Assembly: GCA_903872565.1 (NCBI GenBank)
Contig: CAIQLG010000207.1
Coordinates: 1-37,909, forward strand
Origin: an uncultured Lentisphaerota bacterium
Lineage (GTDB): Bacteria; Verrucomicrobiota; Lentisphaeria; Victivallales; GWF2-50-93
Reading direction: 5' to 3'
DNA: 37,909 bases
The notes beneath the pieces are model-generated. The model ran no database searches and was not told the origin of the DNA. It saw only the letters and a list, made by a program, of their open reading frames with translations. The stretch's first letter is position 1. Each line of letters starts with the position of its first letter. Position numbers and translations under genes: made by a program. This document shows positions 22,183-30,507 of this stretch, one piece after another.

Positions 22183-22362
22183 ACCTCCGCTTGGGTTGGC
22201 GACAACAAGCTTAAAGAAAATCTTACACAATTAATTTAATTAATCATTCGTTCAAACACAATCTCCGAATGGAATAATTTAGACCGAAGAACGGCGCAAT
22301 TTGTAGTTTTGTGCCATTAGATCGGCTATTTTTACTTGTAAGGAATTCCTACAGTTTTCTTG

Positions 22363-23457
22363 TCAGGAAAGATACTTATCGGCGAGGTGCCAGTAATAGA
22401 AGGCTTCCAGCGAGGTTTTGCGCAATTTGCTTAGATGTTCGAAGCGCCTGTTCAAAGTAAGTCCAGCAATTTCTTGAGGGCTTGGCACCGTACGGATATT
22501 GGGTAGTATAACATCGAATCGCCTGTTTTTTATAAGTGCTGCCAGCAGTGCGACGCGCGCCGCCGGGATTCTGGCCGTAGGAACACTGAATTTCTGCCCA
22601 AGAACGTGACTGTCCATAGCCTTGATCCCGCTTCGCAGGAAAATCGTTTTGGAGTTCTTCTCCTCTTTATTAAGATCCAATTGTGAAATCCAATATGAGG
22701 TATCCAAGGAATCATCGAGTGCTTGTTCACGAGTAAACCCGCCCCCGCGTGCTCTATTCTGTACTGTGAACAAGCGTTCATAGGCGTCTGCAACAACTTG
22801 CAGATCATCTGCAAGCATGAAAAGTTCGCCAACATCAAAGAGTTGTTTAAGTACGCGAATGGGCTTTGGTTCAGGCTTCCGTCCACCCGGAATCCGAGGA
22901 GGTGGATCGTATAAAACTCCAATGGTTTCTGGTGCAAAAGCCGTCAGTTTATCGCCCAATAGACAATCTATTGTAGGGACTTTGACTTTTATCTCATGTT
23001 CCACTTCGATGAAATCCATTGCGATGGGTTTGAATACAGTCTTAGGGTATGTTACATCGCCAAGCAGAACATCAAGCTGAAGCGGCCAATCTTGGCCTTT
23101 GGTTGGTGAGTTGTATGGTATCTGGAAATGGCGCGTCGGGGGATTTTCACGGTCCCTCCAATCCTGATATACATATTCTCCAAAAGGTGTTTGGCAGACT
23201 TGCTTGAGGACACGCTCGAGTTCGCGCATAGCAACTGGGGTGGCAATATCAACATCTATTGAAAGCCTACGCATCGGCTGAATGTGAAGCAATAGGCTCG
23301 TGCCTCCCTTGAATACAAAATCAAGATCAGCCTCCACCATCCGCCCAACCAATTCCAAGGCATAAATGCAAGTTTCCACAAGCTGGGAATCTCTTGCTCC
23401 AAGAGCTTTCGACTGTCGAACAATCCAATCCTGCTGAAAACATCTGTCAGTCAGCAT
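22363..23457 (-). CDS. AbiEii/AbiGii-family nucleotidyltransferase toxin
   Basis: 364 residues. The nucleotidyltransferase core is near the N-terminus: FKGGTSLLLH (GGTSL at 51-55) and RLSIDVDIA (Ser66, Asp68, Asp70), the pattern of the AbiEii/AbiGii toxin family of type IV toxin-antitoxin systems. KVPTIDCLLGDKLTAFAPETIG follows, also typical. Such toxins transfer nucleotides, in some members onto tRNA, and block growth during phage infection. It is the last gene of a minus-strand set that begins with type III restriction genes and lies 223 bp downstream of the AbiEi-like antitoxin gene, an unusual gap since such pairs are normally overlapping. It may therefore have its own promoter. Confidence 0.88.
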   Translation of the reverse strand: MLTDRCFQQDWIVRQSKALGARDSQLVETCIYALELVGRMVEADLDFVFKGGTSLLLHIQPMRRLSIDVDIATPVAMRELERVLKQVCQTPFGEYVYQDWRDRENPPTRHFQIPYNSPTKGQDWPLQLDVLLGDVTYPKTVFKPIAMDFIEVEHEIKVKVPTIDCLLGDKLTAFAPETIGVLYDPPPRIPGGRKPEPKPIRVLKQLFDVGELFMLADDLQVVADAYERLFTVQNRARGGGFTREQALDDSLDTSYWISQLDLNKEEKNSKTIFLRSGIKAMDSHVLGQKFSVPTARIPAARVALLAALIKNRRFDVILPNIRTVPSPQEIAGLTLNRRFEHLSKLRKTSLEAFYYWHLADKYLS

Positions 23458-23658
23458 AAAGGGCCAATTTTGAGCTTAATAATTTTATAGGATATCTTTT
23501 ATCTTAGGGCTTCTTACCTCGTTTTATTTGATACAAAACCAATTCATCATTGGAGAATTTATGCTAAATCATCCATTAATGCATCAAGATTTGAGCAATG
23601 TCAATTGCGTCTAGTTTAATATCACAAGCAGTATAGATGTTCGTATTTTAAGTTCATA

Positions 23659-23713
23659 AAACAATGCATTATTGCAGGATTTACGGCAATTCCTGCAATA
23701 ATGCATTGTTTTC
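23659..23713. repeat. 22-bp perfect inverted repeat around the antitoxin stop codon
   Basis: Arms 23659-23680 and 23692-23713 are exact reverse complements (22 bp), separated by an 11-base loop (23681-23691) that contains the gene's TAA. The stem is AT-rich with GTTTT at its minus-strand 3' end. It may be an RNA terminator, an attenuator that separates antitoxin from toxin, or a DNA operator. Confidence 0.85.
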
Positions 23714-24487
23714 GCCAAACATGTCAGCCTGTGAAATCTCGCGTTTCCCGGCATAGTAAAGCAGGCTTCCCCATGAGATTCTTGAGGTGGATGCCAAGTT
23801 GATTGCCATATCCCGGTATTCGCCCTTTCCCATTATGTTGAGCACCTTGTTTTCCATGAAAAGATCAACCAAGACACCCTCTGGAGGGCTGTTGTGTGCT
23901 TCACGGGGTGCGATCGTAACCAATGGCCGCACGACAACCGTCTTTCCGTTCGGAAGAACTTCATCCGCCCGGTTGACACCAGGATTGAGATGAACCATGT
24001 AACCGGCTCCCCTCAACACGTCGGCAACTGCCGACATGCCATCCTTTTCCACGTTGACAAAAGTGATGAACTTGGCCAGGAGATGGTGCATCCAGGGATT
24101 GATCTGCTGTGTGGACCAGCAAGTGAACTCGAGAAGGGGAAATTCCTTCTCCAGCAACTTGACGATTTTTGACACCGGTTTGCGGTCGAACTCGAACTTT
24201 GTCTTGATCCGAGAGTACCATCCCCTACCTGCATCATAGACAACACCTTCAGCCATTGCATCACTCATATATCTCCGCAATGTGCCGCATTTGATTTCAA
24301 TCCCTTTCTCTTTGAGCATGGAACAAACGGTGTCAATATTGAAATAAGGGGAGAGTTTCTTGAGTTCCGGAAGAAGAATTGAGAAGAGATCCGACTTAAT
24401 GCTACGATGCAAGGCGGTATTACCGATAACAGGATGACCGGTGCAATCTGTTTTTTCCACCTGTGAATTATCGGGAGGGTTTTTCAT
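23681..24487 (-). CDS. AbiEi-like antitoxin (DUF6577-like), partner of the AbiEii-type toxin
   Basis: 268 residues from the ATG at 24487, with AGGA upstream; a TTG one codon earlier is less likely. The N-terminal half looks like a winged helix (FNIDTVCSMLKEKGIEIKCGTLRRYMSDAMAEGVVY), and the C-terminal half carries PLLEFTCWSTQQINPWMHHLL, FITFVNVEKDGMSAVADVLRGAGY, VVRPLVTIAPRE and PPEGVLVDLF, as in AbiEi-type antitoxins and the related DUF6577 family. The role would be to repress the operon and neutralise the toxin. It lies 11 bp downstream of the type III methyltransferase gene. The family name is from memory and should be checked. Confidence 0.75.
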   Translation of the reverse strand: MKNPPDNSQVEKTDCTGHPVIGNTALHRSIKSDLFSILLPELKKLSPYFNIDTVCSMLKEKGIEIKCGTLRRYMSDAMAEGVVYDAGRGWYSRIKTKFEFDRKPVSKIVKLLEKEFPLLEFTCWSTQQINPWMHHLLAKFITFVNVEKDGMSAVADVLRGAGYMVHLNPGVNRADEVLPNGKTVVVRPLVTIAPREAHNSPPEGVLVDLFMENKVLNIMGKGEYRDMAINLASTSRISWGSLLYYAGKREISQADMFGENNALLQELP

Positions 24488-24498
24488 CAAATTATATC

Positions 24499-26466
24499 CT
24501 AAAAAGCCTTTAGTTTTTCGCCGAGGTTATGTTTCAAATTCCATTTCTTCGTCGTATCGAGGGCAAGTTCGAGACAGATGAAGAATTGGTCTTTATTTGT
24601 TTTGAAGTGCTCCACGGTTTCAGTTTCAATCTTTGCATCAAGGCAGATAAGTGATTTCTTGAAGGCATCCTTGGCAAGAAACACTTCATTTTTCTTAAAC
24701 TCGGGACGGCGTGTGAGCAAGCAGTCGAGCATAAAACCATTTTTCAACAGCACTTCGTGCAGAATCTTGTCTTTGTCGAATTGAATGTCGAAGGTGGCTT
24801 CTTTGTCGCGGATGTACTGCTTGAGCAATTCGATGTTCTCCTCCTCACTCTTTGTCGGGTCAGGAGCAAATTCCACACGCGGGAACGCCGACTTGGACAG
24901 CGTGTAAACCTTGAATCCTGAATCCGCCAGAGGCAGTTGCCCGTTATATCCATTTATAACACGTTTGCAGCGATCAATTGTTATGTCACTGATCTTCTTT
25001 AAGCCCAGTTCCAGCGCACGGCGACCGGTGGAGCTCTTGTCGGAAATAGCTTCGGGAAATTGGACAAGGATAAACTTCCTCCTGCTATTTGCCAGCATTA
25101 CCGCATGACCCGTTGAACCTGAACCGGCGAAAATATCCAACACGATATCATCTTCGTCGCTGAGATAGTCCACCAGCTTGCGAATGTCATCGTAATTCTT
25201 GGGATTATCGAAAACCTTCTTGCCCTCGAAGATTTTTTGGAACTCCTGTGTTGCCGTTTGTGCATAGCTGAACATCACGCTTCGCAGAGCCTGGGTCTTG
25301 TTGTCGAAGAGGTTTGTTCGAACGCATGGTATAGTTTTCTCGTCCGGCCCGAAAACTATACGCCCTCTCTTGTGTTCCTGCCAGAAGCGTTCGGCAGTTG
25401 GCCATACCCAGCCCCTGCTTGGCTGCTTGCATGGTTTTCCAGTATTTGGATGGCAGATTTCATAAGTTGGGCCACCACCCCCGGGCCAGCTAGGGTTTCC
25501 ATCATCCCTATATGGGCCTTTTTCATCCACCTTTGTGAAACGTGTCAATGGTTGGCGTGCATCATCATCTTCCCAAGTCTCATAGTGTTCCGAGAGTCCT
25601 TCTTTTACTTTCGTCCAATCGTCTTTGTGTTTCTTGCGGAGTTTCTCGAAAATCTCGCGGACTTCGTCCACTCCTTCTTTGTCGGCACGAAGCATTAGCC
25701 CCATCTCTTGCAACAGTAACTTGTCCTTCGCGTAAACAAGCATGTATTCGTGTCCCACCGAGAAGAATTTCGCATCGTTTTTCCGGTTCTTATCCCAAAC
25801 CAGTGTTGCGATGAAATTTTCTTCGCCGAAAACTTCATCCATAAGACGAGACAGATTGAAAACTTCGGCATCGTCAATACTAATGACAATGAATCCGTCA
25901 TTGGTGAGCAGATGACGTGCAACCAGCAAACGGCTGTGCATCATGGATAACCAGTTGGAGTGAAAGCGACCGGCACTTTCTGCATTCGTGTCCACTTTAA
26001 TACCCGCTTCTGTAACGCCAGTTTGTTCCCAATACGGTTTGTTATCCTCGGTGTAATAGTCAGAATAGATGAAATCTTTGCCGGTGTTATATGGCGGGTC
26101 AAAATACATGAGCTTGATGCGTCCGCGATAGGCAGAGGTAAGCAGCTTTAGTACTTCCAGATTTTCACCTTCGATGATAAGGTTTCCATTTGCCTTGCCC
26201 GGATTTACGGAACGGGTAGAATCATACACCAATGCGGTTTTTGCCGGAAGAAAAGCACTGCGCTTGGATTTTGTCTTGCCGTACCAGCGGAAATCGTAGC
26301 GCTCGGTCTCGCTGACGAGAGCGGGGTCGATGATTTTTTTGAGTTCATCCAAGTTCAGTTTCCCTTCGTTGCTGAACAGGTCAGGGAAAGACTCTTTTAG
26401 TTTGTCCAGCCGTTCCCTGTTGAGGTCTGGGCTGAATGGCAGAAGATCATTAAGTTTTTCTTTCAT
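24499..26466 (-). CDS. mod: Type III restriction-modification methyltransferase (Mod)
   Basis: 655 residues. The beta-class amino-methyltransferase order is present: catalytic DPPYNTG first (123-129), then the AdoMet-binding FAGSGSTG (446-453). MYFDPPYNTGKDFIYSDYY and SVGHEYMLVYAKD are typical of adenine-specific Mod subunits. The central region 230-430 is the target-recognition part, which is where such genes differ most. Mod methylates the recognition site and is also needed for cleavage with Res. Its ATG overlaps the res stop (ATGA), so Res is translated first, the reverse of the usual mod-res order. No simple-sequence repeat that would make it phase variable is visible. Confidence 0.95.
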   Translation of the reverse strand: MKEKLNDLLPFSPDLNRERLDKLKESFPDLFSNEGKLNLDELKKIIDPALVSETERYDFRWYGKTKSKRSAFLPAKTALVYDSTRSVNPGKANGNLIIEGENLEVLKLLTSAYRGRIKLMYFDPPYNTGKDFIYSDYYTEDNKPYWEQTGVTEAGIKVDTNAESAGRFHSNWLSMMHSRLLVARHLLTNDGFIVISIDDAEVFNLSRLMDEVFGEENFIATLVWDKNRKNDAKFFSVGHEYMLVYAKDKLLLQEMGLMLRADKEGVDEVREIFEKLRKKHKDDWTKVKEGLSEHYETWEDDDARQPLTRFTKVDEKGPYRDDGNPSWPGGGGPTYEICHPNTGKPCKQPSRGWVWPTAERFWQEHKRGRIVFGPDEKTIPCVRTNLFDNKTQALRSVMFSYAQTATQEFQKIFEGKKVFDNPKNYDDIRKLVDYLSDEDDIVLDIFAGSGSTGHAVMLANSRRKFILVQFPEAISDKSSTGRRALELGLKKISDITIDRCKRVINGYNGQLPLADSGFKVYTLSKSAFPRVEFAPDPTKSEEENIELLKQYIRDKEATFDIQFDKDKILHEVLLKNGFMLDCLLTRRPEFKKNEVFLAKDAFKKSLICLDAKIETETVEHFKTNKDQFFICLELALDTTKKWNLKHNLGEKLKAF

Positions 26467-29192
26467 GTCTGAGGAACTTTCGTTTTAAAATCGGAGTTAT
26501 AATCTTTCACTGGTGCGACATAGGGGCGGTATGATAGTTTGGCTTCGATACCAAGTGCGTCAAAGTGCTTTATTGCGCACTTGATTTTCAATCGTTCGCT
26601 GTCAGTAAGCGACCTGGTGTCGTCCACGTTATTGGTACTTTTTGTTTCGATTACGAAGTAGTAGTCGTTTTCAGTGCCATCGCGGAGATTTCGACGTTTC
26701 AGCACTAGTCCGAAGTCAGGCTGATACATGCCAATGGGTGTTGGGATCTCATAGAATTCCGGCAGCTTGAGAAAACAAACGACTTCGTTGTCTTTGTCTG
26801 CTGCGTTTGCGAATTCGCGTTCAGGAACGCTGTTATGAGAACAGATGGCGTGATCGTACACGCCATGATTAGGTGTTGGTTCAACTGGGAAAAATGTTTC
26901 AACTACCGGTTCTAGTGCGGCTAGAGGCAAACTTTCGCCGGTGAGCCGGTAGCTCAGTGTCCGGAGCATTTCGTCCAGTTCGATAGCGCGGATCTGTGCA
27001 CAGGCAAGTGCAAGAAACTTAGGAGGATTTTTGCCAATTGTGGATAGGTTTGTCAATCCCACTACTATCTTTGCAACAGTAGGGTAGGAAAGTGCAGTGT
27101 TCTCACTAAGTTCCTCGATAAGATCGAGTGGGGAAAAAGTAGCATGGAGTTTTTGAACTTCGCGTCCGACTTCATCACTGGCGATTCCGGTTGTCGCGAT
27201 GCTTCTGATACGGGTCAAAACGACTTGTGCTTCGTAGTCTCCAACAGTCAGCCCATTTAGTGCCTCGATGGCGCGTCGAACAACTTCATCCTCTCGAAAG
27301 AGGACGGTATAATCGGTCTTTCGGGCAAGTTTTTCCCAGAATGACTTGAATGCAGTGGATTCATATAGCTTTGTGCGCCTGACAGTCTGCTTCGTGTCTT
27401 GTCCCTTGTGTTTCTTACGAAGTTGACTACCGGCAGCACTGGTTCCATAAATTTCAGCAATCTGTTTTTGGTATTGGGCGGCGAAAGTTTCATAGGTCTC
27501 GTTGGGAACGACTGTCAGGAGATTTATTTCCTCTCCTTCCTTTGTGCCTTCGGTATCATAAATCCGTTGACCTACCTGATTCCGGCAGATGCGAAGGCCA
27601 CGACCTAGTTCCTGCCGTTTCTTTTCATCGCTGAAGGATTGGTTGAGAGTGGCAATGTTGAAAACGTTTGGGTTGTCCCATCCGACACCAAGTGCTGAGT
27701 GGGTAAATATGAATTCAACGGGATTATCAACACTGAGCAGTGATTCCTTGTCCCGGAGAATGAGGTCAAAAATCTCTTTGTTCTTAAGCATTGCATTTTC
27801 GCTATCAGTGTATTCCTCACTGCCGGTTTTAGCAAAGTAATAGCCCTGGGCAGAAGTGATCTGGTCGGGCGTTGGATCGGTTGAGTGAAACTCGCGAAAG
27901 ACGGATGCATATTCTTCAAGGAACAGAGTCTTTATTATGCCGTTATCCCTTATGTAGTTGTCCACGCGGTCAATGAAGATAAGCGAGAGTGGCTTTATTC
28001 CGAGCTCCAACAGACTGGTACGGACTTTTTCGCGGCGCTCGTTAAGACCAAATTTCTTCTGGAAATGCCGACGTATAAGCCATTGTAGCTGCTGACGGAA
28101 CAGACCGGAGAAATCTGCGGCACGTTCATGTTCAAGGATCTCTATGCCATTGGAGAATTTCACGTGCCATTTCCCATCATGCAGACTTTTATAGATACGG
28201 TCAATTGCGAATCCTCGATAACTCAAATTACCGGAGGCCTCTTCCAGATCTGATCTGCATTTCAGCCAGTTTGTCTCCTTCCACTTGAATTCATCGCCTT
28301 TTCTTCGCCAGAGATTGAGCTTGGCTTTTGGATCATGACCAGCCTTAGTCTGAACATCGACTAGTTCGATCTTAAGCGTGGCTTCATCGTTTTTCTCGGC
28401 AACAGACAATACTTCAATCTTTTTCACCATGCCCTGCTGATAGGCATCGAAAGGTGTAAGTTGGTAAAGCAAATTCTTGACAACTTTGTGCGTGGCAGAA
28501 TAACGGAGTTTGACGAGAGGATTAAGGGTTGCCAATCTCGTAATGGCGGCTTCTGTATCCATGCCTTCTTGTGGTTCGTCCATGATTATGACAGGCTGGC
28601 ATTTTCCGAGGGCTTCCAGATACGTCATCCCAAGAAACGAATCGTCCCGGCCTTGTTGGTTGATGATACGGTCGTTTGCGGTGATAGACTGAATCGTCAT
28701 AACCATGATTTGCGTTTCCGTGTCTTCTATGAAGTGGCGAAGACGGGAAAGTTTGCTACTGTCATACTCGAATAAGGTGGGCGTAAAACCGTACCGGTCA
28801 GCCAATGGTTTTTTGAACATATCAAAGGTTGATAGGACCCCTTCCTTAATGGCAATCGATGGTACGAGAATGATGAATTTCGTGAGCCTATATCGTTGGA
28901 AGAGTTCATAGATCGTGCGAAAATAAACTAGCGTCTTGCCGGTTCCCGTTTCCATCTCTATGCAAATGTCGTTATCAGGGCTGAGTCTTGCTTCGTCTTT
29001 TTGCACCCCTGTTTGTACTATAATACGTTCTTTGTTTTCATCGATTTGGGCAGGAGTCAAGTCCGTAATGTTGGCCTGTATTCCAAACAAGTTGGAGTTG
29101 TCAAATGAATTGCGGACTTGACCCTCAAAGATGGCAACAACGGCATGTATGGCTTGTCGCTGGTATTCAAGGTCTTCGAGAGGCAGATTCAT
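26463..29192 (-). CDS. res: Type III restriction endonuclease subunit (Res)
   Basis: 909 residues. A superfamily 2 helicase module: Walker A ETGTGKT (81-87), MDEPQ box (204-208), YSAT (231-234), GVGWDNPN (502-509) and QELGRGLR (527-534). The C-terminal nuclease is of the PD-(D/E)xK kind: PDF at about 825 and VIETKS at 847-852. Length and order are complete, with no frame break. Res translocates or signals along DNA between two inversely oriented sites and cleaves with Mod. The gene lies first in the operon, six bases after the stop of a truncated helicase fragment, and has only a weak ribosome binding site, so it may be coupled to that fragment. Confidence 0.94.
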   Translation of the reverse strand: MNLPLEDLEYQRQAIHAVVAIFEGQVRNSFDNSNLFGIQANITDLTPAQIDENKERIIVQTGVQKDEARLSPDNDICIEMETGTGKTLVYFRTIYELFQRYRLTKFIILVPSIAIKEGVLSTFDMFKKPLADRYGFTPTLFEYDSSKLSRLRHFIEDTETQIMVMTIQSITANDRIINQQGRDDSFLGMTYLEALGKCQPVIIMDEPQEGMDTEAAITRLATLNPLVKLRYSATHKVVKNLLYQLTPFDAYQQGMVKKIEVLSVAEKNDEATLKIELVDVQTKAGHDPKAKLNLWRRKGDEFKWKETNWLKCRSDLEEASGNLSYRGFAIDRIYKSLHDGKWHVKFSNGIEILEHERAADFSGLFRQQLQWLIRRHFQKKFGLNERREKVRTSLLELGIKPLSLIFIDRVDNYIRDNGIIKTLFLEEYASVFREFHSTDPTPDQITSAQGYYFAKTGSEEYTDSENAMLKNKEIFDLILRDKESLLSVDNPVEFIFTHSALGVGWDNPNVFNIATLNQSFSDEKKRQELGRGLRICRNQVGQRIYDTEGTKEGEEINLLTVVPNETYETFAAQYQKQIAEIYGTSAAGSQLRKKHKGQDTKQTVRRTKLYESTAFKSFWEKLARKTDYTVLFREDEVVRRAIEALNGLTVGDYEAQVVLTRIRSIATTGIASDEVGREVQKLHATFSPLDLIEELSENTALSYPTVAKIVVGLTNLSTIGKNPPKFLALACAQIRAIELDEMLRTLSYRLTGESLPLAALEPVVETFFPVEPTPNHGVYDHAICSHNSVPEREFANAADKDNEVVCFLKLPEFYEIPTPIGMYQPDFGLVLKRRNLRDGTENDYYFVIETKSTNNVDDTRSLTDSERLKIKCAIKHFDALGIEAKLSYRPYVAPVKDYNSDFKTKVPQT

Positions 29193-29198
29193 ACTCGT

Positions 29199-29360
29199 TT
29201 ATACTTCAATTTTACTGATTTGGTTTTTATTGTAACCGGAAGCGCGAAGGAACCCGATAAGTGCATCAAAGAATTCGATATCCCTATTGTTTTCAAAAAT
29301 ACCCGCAAACTTTTTCAGTAGAGTATTGCTTCCATCATTAGTGAAGAATTTTGAGCTCAC
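29199..29360 (-). pseudogene. Truncated N-terminus of a PLD-domain helicase
   Basis: A 53-codon minus-strand frame from GTG (29358-29360, with GGA upstream) to TAA at 29199-29201. The segment SKFFTNDGSNTLLKKFAGIF followed by DALIGFLRASGY is the N-terminus I associate with phospholipase D-like helicase-related defence proteins, which normally run on for hundreds of residues. Here the match stops at RASGY, and the unrelated NKNQISKIEV ends the frame. This looks like a large internal deletion that kept the start and perhaps the last codons. It lies six bases upstream of res on the same strand, so the promoter of the old gene may now drive res. A functional micro-protein cannot be ruled out. Confidence 0.65.
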
Positions 29361-29424
29361 AACGAATCCAATTCATTTACTTTGGTTATACTTATTTCAT
29401 CAATATGGAGTTCAGCTTCAATGT

Positions 29425-29462
29425 AATCTGATAATCTGATTTTTCAAGACAATTGAAAAATC
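29425..29462. repeat. Tandem octamer and 10-bp hairpin upstream of the defence operon
   Basis: AATCTGAT is repeated at 29425-29432 and 29433-29440 and runs into GATTTTTCAA-GACAA-TTGAAAAATC (29438-29462, ten perfect pairs). Lying about 80 bp before the truncated gene start on the minus strand, it may be part of the operon's control region. No clear promoter hexamers are seen. Confidence 0.55.
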
Positions 29463-29490
29463 CTGTTGAGATGATACAGTTCAAGGCAGA

Positions 29491-29589
29491 ATGTCGCTAA
29501 GTTAAGCCAAGTAACGCGGGGTACCACCCCGCGACTTTCCTCGGGGAGATTCCCCGAGTTACTCAAATTCAGGCTTAACTTAGCAACAT
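29491..29589 (+). repeat. MITE-like element: 18-bp terminal inverted repeats enclosing two hairpins
   Basis: Arms 29491-29508 and 29572-29589 are complementary over 18 bases with one mismatch (core GCTAAGTTAAGCC). Inside, AGTAA (29510-29514) pairs with TTACT (29559-29563) around CGCGGGGT-ACC-ACCCCGCG (29515-29533) and CTCGGGGA-GAT-TCCCCGAG (29540-29558). No coding capacity and no clear target-site duplication. It lies between the divergent defence operon and dapF. Confidence 0.88.
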
Positions 29590-29698
29590 TGGTTCAAAGC
29601 AAATATATAATGAAGATTTTACTATGCAGACAATACGTGAAACAAAGACAAGCAATGCTGATACAATCTTACTTCCGGTTCCAAAGTCCTTCAGGAAC

Positions 29699-30505
29699 AT
29701 GAAAATTGAATTCACAAAGATGCACGGAGCGGGAAATGATTTCATAATCATGTTCTCCGGGGTCAAGCCGCCGCTTGAAAATCCGGGAAAAATCCCCGAG
29801 ATATGCTCCAGGACAAGAGGGATTGGAGCCGACGGAATAATTTTCATCTCGAAAACCGGCGATGCCAACAGCTTCAAGATGAAATACTACAACAGCGATG
29901 GATCCGCTGCAGGAATGTGCGGAAACGGATTAAGATGTTCAGCCCTCTATGCTCATCACCATCTGAAGGCGGACAGGAATATCAGGTTTTTCACCGACTC
30001 GGGAGTCCTGGACACTCTCGTCACAGGCAAAAATTCCGTTAAAATTGATATCCCCGTCACGAAAGAATTTGCAAAGACACGCCTGCTTGGCAGAACTGTC
30101 TATTACGGCTCAACCGGAGTACCGCATGCAGTCATGATAGTGGAGGACATCGACAAGGTGGATGTCGCCGGAACCGGCCGCAAAATAAGATTCCACAGCT
30201 TCTTCGGGAAAGCTGGCACCAATGTGGATTTTGTTTCATTCCCTGAAAAGGAAAACGGAGTTTTCAAGATAAGAACATATGAGAGAGGCGTCGAGGGGGA
30301 AACTTGCGCCTGCGGTACGGGAATTTCCGCCGCCGGTCTCTGCCTCAGTCAATTTTTCAGTGTAAAATCCCCTGTGACATTTATAACACCGGACAAAGAT
30401 ATTCTGAAAGTTGAAATCAATTTTTCAGGTGATATGTTTTCCGGTTTGAAACTTGAAGGCCCCGCAGTGGAGGTCTTCACCGGAACATTAAAATCAGGAA
30501 GATAA
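29699..30505 (+). CDS. dapF: Diaminopimelate epimerase
   Basis: 268 residues from the ATG at 29699. The family start FTKMHGAGNDF follows at once, and the two catalytic cysteines lie in SAAGMCGNGLR (Cys74) and GETCACGTG (Cys205). The enzyme converts LL-diaminopimelate to the meso form for peptidoglycan and lysine, without cofactor. The frame is open 25 codons further upstream to an ATG at 29624, but those residues do not match the family; AGGA lies just before the chosen ATG. It is followed two bases later by dapA, which puts two enzymes of the same pathway in one operon. Confidence 0.93.
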   Translation: MKIEFTKMHGAGNDFIIMFSGVKPPLENPGKIPEICSRTRGIGADGIIFISKTGDANSFKMKYYNSDGSAAGMCGNGLRCSALYAHHHLKADRNIRFFTDSGVLDTLVTGKNSVKIDIPVTKEFAKTRLLGRTVYYGSTGVPHAVMIVEDIDKVDVAGTGRKIRFHSFFGKAGTNVDFVSFPEKENGVFKIRTYERGVEGETCACGTGISAAGLCLSQFFSVKSPVTFITPDKDILKVEINFSGDMFSGLKLEGPAVEVFTGTLKSGR

Positions 30506-30507
30506 AA

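Noticed and set aside
29118-29321. Plus-strand frame opposite the start of res
   Set aside because: It lies opposite the res start and the helicase fragment, both of which carry recognisable family sequences on the minus strand.
29624-29698. 25-residue N-terminal extension of DapF
   Set aside because: DapF proteins begin at the KFTKMHG-type segment; the extra residues have no counterpart, though the upstream ATG has a usable site.
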